Shown: positions 1-33,846 of the stretch, piece after piece | How the letters are laid out: each line of letters begins with the position of its first letter | Position numbering within the stretch: the first letter of the stretch is position 1 | Source: Lingula anatina | Taxonomy: Eukaryota > Brachiopoda > Lingulata > Lingulida > Lingulidae | Direction: 5' to 3' | Assembly (NCBI RefSeq): GCF_001039355.2 | Contig: NW_019775789.1 | Span: 1-45,154 of the forward strand | DNA length: 45,154 nt | Position numbers and translations under genes: made by a program | The notes under the pieces: model-generated | Told to the model about the DNA's origin: nothing | Seen by the model: the letters and a program-made list of their open reading frames with translations, nothing else | The model's database searches: none

Positions 1-1130
1 CCCCCCCAATCAGATTACAACATACCCCCCTCCCTCAGTGACAAATCTCCCACATCCCCATCTTTATATATCCAGCTACCACCGTCACTGTATTTTGCAG
101 CCGTAATAACCTTTAATCTTTCGAAGGAACATAAAGATGTATATTTTGACAGTGTTTCCGTTAATGTGATGAGATGCAACTCTTCAGACGCCACCATTAC
201 CTTTAACTCATGTCAGAGACATGTTATATCTTTTTTTTTACGATTATAGCTTTATAAATTGCAAGGTTAGCACCACTTCTACATGTATATCTAAACGTTA
301 TGTATCCAAGAGTAGAAACAAACATGGGCAAATTGCCGACCCCCCCCCCCCCCTCCTTCTTAACGAAGGGTGCCAAACTTCTGAAAATGTTTCTAACACC
401 ACTACTGTAGCATCCGGGATTGACACCTTCATAAATTGCTTTGAACTTGTTTGTTAAACATGATCTACATTATTCAACTGCGGGCATTAGATTGATGCTA
501 CTATTGTTGCAGCGTCCGTCTTAACACGCGAAGGTGCGTGCTCACACCGGTGTGTCAAACGCCGTGGGTTTATGTCTCGCTGACTCAGATGTGAATTATG
601 AAAGATGAATTCTTGAACTACACTTAATGACTTTGTCCTCCAGACTTTCCAAATCACAATCAAAACCCCAACATACAGATTGCCGTTAAGACATTTAAGC
701 TCGGTAGTAGATCAAAATTTGGTTAAAAAAAGCAAATCGCTTTAAAAGAGATTAAACGCGTTATTTAATGTATGGTTTGCCTTTTAACCTTTTTAACACA
801 ACAGGCTAGCTATGACCTATGTCACTGAGGATAGACTTGGTTCTTAAATATCTACCCAGGACTGCCGGTTCTGAAACCTTGGGTAGTTAGGCCCTACACT
901 TTACCCAGAAAGATATGATACGAGAGGTAAAAGACGTGGAATACTTTTTGCCGTATTTCTTTTTCTTTACTTCCTGCATCTCAGACATTCACCTTAAGAA
1001 AATATCTATTCACCAGGTAAAAAAAAATGAACAGATGCCACAATGCTGTAAGGCACAGGTACAAAGGAGGCTATAGGCCCAAGTGCATATTGATAAATTG
1101 TATAAATTGTGATAGCAGAAAGAGCTTCCT

Positions 1131-1264
1131 TGTGTGTGTGTTTGTGTGTGTATGTGTGTGTGTTTGTATGTGTGTTTTTGTGTGTGTGTGTGTGCGTGTG
1201 CGTGTGTGTGTTTGTGTGCGTGTGTGTGTGTGTGTTTGTGTTTGTGTTTTTGTGTGTGTATGTG
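1131..1264. repeat. Imperfect GT microsatellite
   Basis: About 130 bp of TG/TGTT/CGTG repeats. The long open frames across it on both strands are products of the repeat and are not genes. Confidence 0.95.
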
Positions 1265-1379
1265 ATGGGGGTGGAGGTGGTGAATGGGGAGGGAGGGGGG
1301 TCCACAACCCTCGATGGTAAGGGGGGGGCACGTGGCCTGCTGTGCCTCCCTCCAAATCCGTCACTGAAGCGGACACTAA

Positions 1380-1510
1380 ATGGTCCGTCAACTGACCACA
1401 AACAAGGCAATCAGTGTGTATACAGATGGTCACGGCGGTCAGATCTGCAGCGGCGGAACTGCCGAGGATACATGGTCAAGTGATTTTCACGGACACGGAG
1501 TTAATGTGAG
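1380..1510 (+). other. Candidate first coding exon of POLE (unresolved)
   Basis: The missing first exon must carry an ATG and end with two nucleotides of a codon, because the next exon starts with a single completing G. An ATG at 1426 runs open to a plausible donor (AAT, then GTGAGG) at 1506 and ends in the required phase. An overlapping frame from the ATG at 1380 gives a glycine, serine and aspartate-rich peptide (SGGTAEDTWSSDF) that looks more like POLE N-termini in composition, but it needs a weaker donor or acceptor. The stretch is locally CpG-rich compared with its flanks. An inverted repeat overlaps it, and a promoter-like motif lies downstream at 1732, so this may not be the exon at all. 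Confidence 0.25.
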
Positions 1511-1731
1511 GTTTTTGTGGTCAGTTGATGGGTGATTTTGACCACCGTAAACGCTTGTCTCGTCTGTAATTTTTGTGTACTTGTACAGACATTACTAGCC
1601 GTTCTTTATGACTTCAACACAAAACTGATTCTTTTTCATGTTAATTTTTTTATTTATCTACATATTTTTGCAACCGTGTAAAAAGATTTGAATATCGAAC
1701 GCCGCTCAACTGATGGCTGTTTTGTTGACAA

Positions 1732-1745
1732 CGGAAGTGACGTCA
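1732..1745 (+). promoter_or_regulatory. ETS site fused to a CRE palindrome
   Basis: The sequence CGGAAGTGACGTCA joins an ETS-family core (CGGAAG) to a full cAMP-response/ATF palindrome (TGACGTCA). Such compound sites are typical of promoters of housekeeping and replication genes. It lies about 1.25 kb before the first identified POLE exon, so it may mark the POLE promoter. If so, the first exon is downstream of it and the 1380-1510 candidate is wrong. Confidence 0.4.
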
Positions 1746-2996
1746 CCTCATATACTTAAGGATATTTGCATCTTTATTGATGACTGCATTAGATACCACA
1801 TTACTTGATACACTCCTTGGAGTTATTCTAGTGAGAAGAAGAAGCTATTTCACTGTTTTCGATTATCTTTTTAACATCGGAGTATTTAAGGGACTTGATA
1901 ATTTAGTATAGCACCATACACTCAAGGAAAATGTATTTTGATAATTCAGAATGTTTGTAGCATCATTCTTAAACCCACTGGGGTTTCAACAAAGCTGTGA
2001 AATGACGCTTTTGAGACCGTTTTTCGGTCTGAAACTTTTTTTGGTCTGAACAGACTTGGATGAAGTACAGAAGACAGTAAATTAGTATGTTCCATGTTGA
2101 GAGTATTTTCCCCTCTTCACGACAGATCTTCTCATCAGATAAACCATCGAGTGTAAAGCACCGGGTCTGTTCACTCCACCTAGAATCTGGCCCGACTCAA
2201 GAACGATTCAGGTTCATTTGGATGCCATTTTAGCCCCCCTCCCCCTCCTCCCCCCCCAACGGGTCTATGTTGCAAAAAAGGTTTAGTCGAAAATTGTGTC
2301 AAAAGTTATAGAGCAAATTCCTAATTCAGTTGAAGAAAAATCCATGGAAGTCCATTTCAGTAATGCGAGTACTGGTCTGAAATGTTGCATGTCTTTCTTG
2401 TAAAACGGGCGCAATGTTTCATTTCACGGGACAACTACTAACTTTCTTCATTTTGTATCAAAGCTGACTGACATTTCGGTCTTACAGCCAAAACATATTT
2501 TGGTCTAAAGTTTTTCCTATCAATCTGGTCCATGGTGATTGGTAGCCTCGACTTCGGGAGGAGATTGGATATTTGAAGATACATTTTTCAGTATTCCGTT
2601 TTTCGAAGAAAACCAGTGTTTGACAACATAAGGTGCATATGGCACCCCAAAACACCTAATTCAAGGAGAAAAATAGTATGCGTCTGAGTGAAANCCCTCT
2701 TTACTTTAGGTTGTAGGAGCAAAGGTATGGGTGTTTTTGTGTAAAAGCTTTGTGCTAATGTTGACTACTCTTTGAATTTCTAAAAATGAGCAAAAAGGCA
2801 GAAATGGAATGAATCTATTTTGGCATGGACAATATAATTCCTTGGTGGACTGGTTGTAACATTATCTTTATGCTCAGTGATCGAGGTACTACCAAGTAGG
2901 AATTAAGTTACAAATAGAAACCAAGGGAGATGAACTAAAACTGTCTAAATTACATACCCATAGCAACACAATAACATTATTTTCTTCCTATCCCAG

Positions 2997-26898
<23,902 letters not shown>

Positions 26899-26999
26899 TC
26901 TGGAATACAAATTGACTCGGGATTCACAGTGGTGTAGAATGAACTAGAGACTAAATATAATCAGCAGAGTTGGATGAGACAATTTTTTTGAGAGAACCT

Positions 27000-27005
27000 A
27001 ATAAA
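27000..27005 (+). terminator. Probable POLE poly(A) signal
   Basis: AATAAA lies about 100 nt after the POLE stop codon and about 40 nt before the first ATG of the FAM167 open frame. It is the only canonical hexamer in the short gap, so POLE probably has a 3' UTR of about 120 nt. Confidence 0.6.
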
Positions 27006-27045
27006 TTAATTTAATTGTGAAGATATTGATCCTAAGGATAATGAC

Positions 27046-29827
27046 ATGGATTATTTGTTTTCATANATAGAAAACCCAAAATCTACCAATAGTGAGACAT
27101 CTGAGAAACTCGGTTCAAAGGAAACGACCCTCGCATTAGATCATTCAGAGGAGACAACATTAGATGATAACGATGCAGTAGTGGAGGAAATCGAAAGCGA
27201 AAGTGAAATGGACCAGAGAATAAGCCTTCTCAGTAGTTCTATCTCAGGGATCATAGCAAAAGCTACAGATGATACGTGTTTGTATGATTTAGGACGGGTC
27301 GAAGGGTCGGCGGAATTCAATTGTTCCTCTCATGAAACAATCACTGCTTCTCAATTTGTGAGTCGTGACATCGCGTCCTTTGAGGACGATTCTAAAGTGT
27401 CAGAGATTAAGAGTACTCATTTGAGTACTCATTTGAGTGACTCCTCTTTATTTTCTGGTTCCTTAAAACGTGAAACTGAAGGTATTCGTCACGAAAATCG
27501 ATCCTCGATAGAAGTCAACACCTCACATAAAAATACTCAACAATATAAAGTAACTTACGTGGGAGCTAGCTCTGACAATAAATCTGAAAGCAAACTGATA
27601 AACAGCAGCAATGACTTCACCGTGAAAATAGACGGCATCATAAACAAAACGGCACATTTGCCCCCGGTAAAAGAAAGTAAAACTGAGGCGCCTGAAGGTG
27701 ATGACTTGGACACAACAGACCCATTACTACAGGTTAAACAAATCCTGTTGGAGAGTGGACGGTTGAATCCCCCCAAGCCGGCCCCTCACTTATCGTTCCT
27801 CTCCGTACCAGACCCCGATGAGTTCATCGGCTTCAATCTCTCGGTACGTTCCAGAAGCAACAGCAGAGGATCTGCGTGTAGTGAGTACGAACCGGTCACC
27901 TCCTTCAACATCACAGAAGAGGCGTTCGACGCTGCGTCTCTTGAACTGGATTGCAACTCCGAGAGCGGGTCCGTTAGTAACCTGTCCGAGACCGACAGTG
28001 TCAACAGCAGCAGCGCCCTCTATCAAAGCGGGGAGTGCGTGGGTGGTAACAATAAGAACCTGAGACGCAATAAGAACTTCAGCGGCTTAACTATAGACGT
28101 CCCTGACATCTGGAGCTCGGACGATGAAGAGCCGAAGCGGAGTCGGTTCGACGATGATTTCAATTCGGATGAGGACAACGAGGATAATAATGAGGATGAG
28201 ATTGAGGAAAACAGGATGCCGAGCCCGCTGATGTCGCCCGGATTCGCCCCAAGTGAATTTTGGACCAAGGCTATTACGGACTTTGAGATGAAGCACGGGA
28301 ATTTAGATCAGTACACCTCCATGAGTTCTCTGACGAGTACTCACTCTCGCAGATCCTCGATTGGGAATCTGGAGCAGTATTCATCAATGACGTCACTGTG
28401 CAGTAGCACTCCACGACGTTCAGCTTCCAAGACGATCCGATCCAAGCTTCGGTCGGGAAGTTTGAGAAGTTCCACGGAATCCCTTCACAGTGCGAGTTCC
28501 TGCGAATCTTTAAACGGCAGTAATCACAGTTTAGGTAAATTGCAGCCTTCTGAAATATATTGACTCGTATTTTTTTGCATATCTTTTTTCTTCAAAAACG
28601 AAACCTCTGTTGTAAATTAAACAATGAGTTAAAATTGTCAAATTTTCCTAAACCGTAATATTTTATATAGGCTATCGATATCATTAAAAAATAGAACATC
28701 ATGTCTTGGATAACACATTTTCTCTGCGTTTTTTCTACAATGGCCGATTTTTTTTCTAAATTAACAGCCACTCATTTGATTTCCTCACAAAAGCATTAAA
28801 TAGAAAATATCACCTCTTTTACAGATGTCAATGAGAACTTTGAGCGGCCTCGACTTGGCAGCTTTACCAGGTCTGTCGTCCATTCCATCCCGAAATTGGT
28901 CGTAGAACCTCCAGAGGCCGAGTCTGACGACGAAAGCGACAATAGCCTCGGCAACTCTGAAATTGCTAGTAACAGTAGTAGAAACGGTTCCAATTTACCA
29001 GGGGCAAGAATATCGCCAATATCCTTAGAAAATTATAACCTGAACCGCTACGACAAGGACGCGGACAACGACCTTGACAGGTTAAAGATGATGACAACCA
29101 GAATGAGACTGCAGACCAGGCGGCCCAGCTATCAGGAGTGGCGAGAGGAGTACATCGAGAAGCCTCTCCTCGTGCACCTGCGCCAGCGAAAGGATTCCTC
29201 CTCGTTACAGGACGAAGGGATCACGGATGAGAAGGACCGCAGAGAAGAGATTGATAAGGCTATTGAGTGGCTGAGGAAAGAGCTGGTGAGTTTTAAATAC
29301 TAAAACATAGATATAACAGTCTGTAGTGTGTTGACACCAAATAATTTGTATAAATGTGTATTTATTTATTCAAATTATTTTATTTTCTTAACACTGTTTA
29401 TAACTTTTACGGCAATTTTACTGGCATGTCATTTTTAAAAGCATGCATCCTGTTGTTGTGCTAATTAAATCTTTTCTATCCTTTAAAAATATTGTCTAAC
29501 TACCCTGTCACCTGTACGATGCGCTTTAACTTACCACTGATTTCCGAACATGTTTCTTTACTTCAGATGGACATGAAAAATCTCGACCAAGAGCTGGCCC
29601 GCAAGCTGATCACCATACAACACGATATACGTCATCTCAAGCTGGCCAAGAGCTGTGACGAGCACCAAGAACTCCTTGATGACGTCAGAGAGGAGCTGGA
29701 AGACCGCGACCAAGATAGAACCTCTCCGCTGTACGAGTTTCCACTCCTCAGGATAAACGACACCCCTCTCGGTCAAGTGGGGGTTACTAGAATGAACCTT
29801 AGTAGGCGACGATTTTCATGTTGCTGA
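27046..29827 (+). CDS. FAM167: FAM167-family protein with long disordered N-terminus
   Basis: Three exons: 27046-28534, 28825-29285 and 29567-29827, together 736 codons plus TGA. Family membership rests on the C-terminal 150 residues. TRRPSYQEW near residue 594 matches the human FAM167A block TRRPSYLEW. Next come EIDKAIEWLRKEL, the coiled-coil-like DQELARKLITIQHDI, and the terminal IGVTRMN-type box ending in RRRFSCC (human RRFSLC). Vertebrate FAM167A/B are only about 160-215 residues, so about 500 N-terminal residues are extra. These are serine-rich and acidic (DDDFNSDEDNEDNNEDEIEE), with no predicted fold or membrane segment. The biochemical function is unknown; human FAM167A (DIORA-1) is linked to autoimmune risk loci and NF-kappaB signalling. 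The start is uncertain: codon 7 is TAN (N at 27066), which could be a stop, and 27069-27070 could be a splice acceptor. The next in-frame ATG is at 27208. Confidence 0.88.
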
Positions 29828-30319
29828 GGACAGTGAATAAATTGTTGATGGCGAATGTTAGCTGTGAGATATGAAAAAAAAAACTATTCTGTTTCCGGTC
29901 TTCATTATGATCTGGACACGTTTAATTAAATTATAAAAAGTACTTGTGATATATTTCAATAGAGACGCGCAATGCTGGTCACTACGAAAAATACGAATGC
30001 CTTAAAGTTTCATTTAGACTATAAAATGTGCTGGACACATATCGTAAGAATGTGAGTTCGTGTTTCAAATATTTTTTCAAACAGCGAGTCAGGTTACCTG
30101 ATTCACAGTCTTAAATTATTCACAGGAAGTAGCTACTGCCCTCTATCCAATTAGCAACATACTAGAATGTAAACCACTCTTTTTAAATCAAACTACGAGG
30201 TTGATTTCATTTGACTTGTTTCTGTTTTCCTTGTTTTATAATAGTTAATTGATACATATGAGTATAGAAATATGAAAGGTAATTAATGGTAGCAAGGTGT
30301 CTTAAAAGTTACTCCATAA

Positions 30320-30710
30320 AACAGTGAGAGGCGTAATGATGACTCAAACAGTCGTGTTAGTGACTCGCTAGGTAGTCGTAGTAGTGACTCCCCCGAAAGT
30401 CAAGGTAATGTATCACAAAGCAGTCGTAATAATTTTTCCCTGGAGGACTGCGACAAAGGCAGAATGCATCAGTCGTTATAGTGACTCACGCAGTATACGT
30501 AGTCATGATAATTCCTGACAGTCTTACGGTACCCGTTATAAGGACTCACGCGGTAGTTGTGATAGTAACAGGCACAGTTGCCGTGGTAGTGACTCATACT
30601 GAACAGTCAAATGTGATAAAGACGTACCTGAAATACAGGACCTACTAGAATGGCGCTTATTTAAATGGGCGGCCGAAAAAGTACGTCAAATTGATGGTTT
30701 TGAACAGTAA
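30320..30710 (+). pseudogene. Decayed serine/aspartate/arginine-rich coding relic
   Basis: A frame open from 30320 to a stop at about 30477 encodes repeats of the type SDSLGSRSSDSPES. The pattern continues after a one-base frame change from 30480 (SDSRSIRSHDNS, then KDSRGSCDSNRHS and RGSDSY), broken by TGA at 30516 and TGA at 30600. It ends with a charged and aromatic stretch (DLLEWRLFKWAAEKV) and TAA at 30708. The repeated AGTGACTC and GTAGTC units drive the pattern. It lies inside what should be the FAM167 3' UTR. I do not recognise the parent gene. It could be a decayed exon, a gene fragment, or a simple-repeat expansion that happens to read well. Confidence 0.35.
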
Positions 30711-30956
30711 CGATCGATATTAATACAAAGTAATATATACACTTATTAAAGTTATAGACAGATTTATATTTGTTTTATAAATAGAGCCTGGGGCAACGTG
30801 CTATACAATTCATATAATGTAATTTTAACAATTTTAATTGATATTATAACCAGGTGCATGTTTTGTATTCTTGTCTTCATATCTGAAACACTAGTATATA
30901 CTTGTTGTATATGGAGTAACTAGAAATTCATAAGTTGATAAAACGTAGCCGATGTC

Positions 30957-30962
30957 AATAAA
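30957..30962 (+). terminator. Candidate FAM167 poly(A) signal
   Basis: AATAAA followed by a TG/T-rich stretch, about 1.13 kb after the FAM167 stop. An earlier AATAAA at 29836-29841 sits only 9 nt after the stop and could be used instead. Confidence 0.45.
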
Positions 30963-30979
30963 TGTGTCAATAATATTTC

Positions 30980-30985
30980 TTTATT
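30980..30985 (-). terminator. Candidate ADI1 poly(A) signal
   Basis: TTTATT on the plus strand reads AATAAA on the minus strand, about 920 nt after the ADI1 stop codon. It faces the plus-strand signal at 30957 across 17 bp, so transcripts of the two convergent genes would end in the same spot or overlap slightly. Confidence 0.45.
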
Positions 30986-31540
30986 ACGTTGTTGAATCTG
31001 ACCACTTATTTTAGGAAGGAAAGTCTCTGTAGACAGCCCTTTGGTTGTTTTTTTTCGAAGATGTTTCCATGCAGTATTTGCTGCCTACTTTGTTTTGAAA
31101 CGCATGGGTCCTCGTAGCGCCTGAACAAAACGCTGAAGACTTAAAGAGCATTTTTTTATAAATAAGAGCACAATCCTACAGTATAATTCGAAATATGGTC
31201 AAATATTACCCTAAGGTTTACCTTATTCTTTTTGGGGTGACGGCAAGCGAGGCCATATTATTCCACTGTTCAAGTTCATTAATTGGTATCATTGGCATAT
31301 TTTCGTAAACAATATGGCATGAATGAAAAAATGCCGCGCACCACATTTGCTTCAGTGGTTCAAAGTTTGTGTATGTTCTGTATTGGGAAGAAACAGAATG
31401 AGAGCCCGTTTCCTTTAATTCAGCCATGGTTTTCGCAGCACAAAAATATTCAATATTTCCACAGTATGTTTAGCCATGAAAATGTAGCTGTCATCGCGTC
31501 CTTTTAAGTTATGTGGGCTCTTCAATAAATATTCCCTGCG

Positions 31541-31595
<55 letters not shown>

Positions 31596-31596
31596 A
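31541..31596. repeat. AAAT microsatellite
   Basis: Fourteen TAAA units in the presumed ADI1 3' UTR. The same motif recurs at 32143-32167 and 36556-36591, so AAAT tracts cluster around ADI1. Confidence 0.95.
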
Positions 31597-31904
31597 AAAT
31601 ACCATTTCAACCCAGACACTTTGAGACCATTAGCTTACTCTCTCGTTTTCCACTTTAACTTGGATAAGCGTGGTAATCGGCAAGGTGCCCTGTATTCCAC
31701 GCTTTACAGTACATAAAAATGCATGAAATATCGCAAAAACGTCAATTCTGAAGCTAGTTAAGTTGTTCAACGGCACGGCACTGCGCCATGTTTCAGATTC
31801 AATCAAATAAAACCCACACACTAAGAATGTAACTTAGTAAAAATAAATAAGTAAAATGAAAGAAATAAAAACATGAAAATAGGAATAAAAGATTTTTTAA
31901 AATC

Positions 31905-33807
31905 TTAGAGAAAGTTGCACCAGCTGAACCTCTTCTCTTCCTCCTTGGGTTTCTCCATTGATTTAAGATACGCCACGCGGGAAGGATGATCGTCTGCAGG
32001 ACGGTTGTATGGCGTCCAGCGCGTGATCTCTGTGAAAAAGCGCTCCAGTTTGACAAAACGCTGAAATGAGAAGTAATTAAAAGACCTACAGTTATTGTTA
32101 TTACAGGTGTGAATATCCTTAAATTAGAATGAATCAGTCAATGAATAAATAAAATAAATAAATAAATTAATTAATTAATTAGGAAGGTCGTCGGCAAAGG
32201 ACAAAACAAGTTCCCTTTCTATACACATGCAGACCTAAAACATATAAAATCAGATAGCACCGAATCTGCTTTCCAAATAAGCCCATGATGTGAAAATTGT
32301 AACCAAAGAAACGGACCAAATCCAAAATGACCACTACGATTGCTACATTTTTCCATGGTTTTTAAAGTCTTGGGACCCGCTCAACAAGGCCTGCAATATA
32401 ATATAAATTTAGACTTCAGATGAGGAGAGAGAGAGAGGGGGGAGAAAGAGGAGGGGGAAATCACCTTCTCCTGTTCTAGTGTGAATCTGTGGTACAATCC
32501 TGCTGGCAAAATAATCAGGTCGCCCTTGGAAATTTCGATGCGGATCCACTTGTCCTCCAGATCTCTGACATCAAAATAGGCAACGCCGTCCACTGCCAAG
32601 CGAATCTCCTCGTCGGGGTGCAAGTGCTCGGTGTAGAGCATTTTGCTCTGAAATCAAGAAAACTAAATAGTTAGAAAACTCTCAGACAGCAAGGAACTTC
32701 ACCAAGAAAGATCAATTGTCATAATTGATCAATTTTGATGGATCATCATAAAAAAGTAATCGATTTTAAGGACTCATTTCCAATGAAAATATCGTTCTTC
32801 GTAGACCGATCCAACTCTGCGGGGAGTGCAGTCAGATAAGCAGATGATTTGCCTCCTCTTGATTCCAACATACTTGTATAAGCATCAAATTTTGGCGTTC
32901 TCCTCAATCTGTGTTAATCTGATTGCATTCAGCGAGAATCCCCGCGTATTTAGATTGGTCTATCCCAGCAAACACTTATAACGTTATTATGACGTTATCA
33001 TAACGTTCATATAACCCAAAAACGTTATGGTCGCGTTATGGCAACGTTATAAAACGTTCTGTGTTTGCCGGGTATGTAGCCCAGTGGTGTCTATGGGAAT
33101 GGGCCCTATGTCTTACCCATCCTCACTTTTTTTTAGAAAAAAACTTTCTATAACTTTTTCAGAAGGATCTCAACTAGCAAACCAACAAGACAAACACACA
33201 ACCTCCTTGGTGGACTTAAAGAAAATGTGTTTGTTGTAGCGCATTGTGCTCTGATATTATGAAAAAAATGTCCTGGAGATTATAGCCAACTCAAGTTTCA
33301 GAGATAAGTAGAAAACACATACGACAGTCACTCGCTGAAATAGACTTGGAATTCTAGTTAAATCAAAAACTCGGTGTGCCTCTGCTGGGAACGCCATCTA
33401 CGTTAACCAGCTAAAAAATTAGGTATACTGACATAAGCGGTGATTTTCTATTATCTCTGAAACTCAGGGCACCACTTGAACTTCCTGTAGTCTCTGAGTC
33501 TCAGGGCGCTACTGGGGCTCTCCCTGACCTCTGAAACTCAGGGTGAAATATCTTACCACGTCCACGTAATCCGGCATGAGCTCTCTGCTGATGGCAATGC
33601 TGTCTCCGTGTTTGTAGCCCCGCTCCTCCTTCAGTTTGGGTACCAGACCTCCGTCCTCCATGTCGTCACCGTCCACGTCCACCTGACACGTGATACGGGA
33701 TATTTATATATGAAGTGAGATACATATATACTGATGATAAGAAGAAGAAGGAAAAGAATAGGAAGAAGAAGGAGGGAGAATAACTTGAAGTGACAGAAGA
33801 AAAAGAT

Positions 33808-33846
<39 letters not shown>

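Larger units (their letters stand above)
29828..31904. other. Convergent gap between FAM167 and ADI1
   Basis: About 2.1 kb without a confident gene. The left part is presumably the FAM167 3' UTR and holds the SD-rich relic; the right part is presumably the ADI1 3' UTR. An AAAT microsatellite runs from 31541 to 31596. A 69-codon minus-strand frame at 31427-31218 has no recognisable motif. Confidence 0.6.

Noticed and set aside
1006-1483. Long open frames on both strands over the GT repeat
   Set aside because: They are translations of a dinucleotide repeat (poly Cys-Val and His-Thr) with no other protein-like content.
27555-28296. Several overlapping frames within the large FAM167 exon
   Set aside because: Shadows of a long GC-richer exon; only the sense frame joins in phase to the conserved FAM167 exons.
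30480-30710. In-frame TGA codons read as selenocysteine
   Set aside because: The frame also needs a frame shift upstream, has no recognisable selenoprotein fold and no evident SECIS; decay is simpler.
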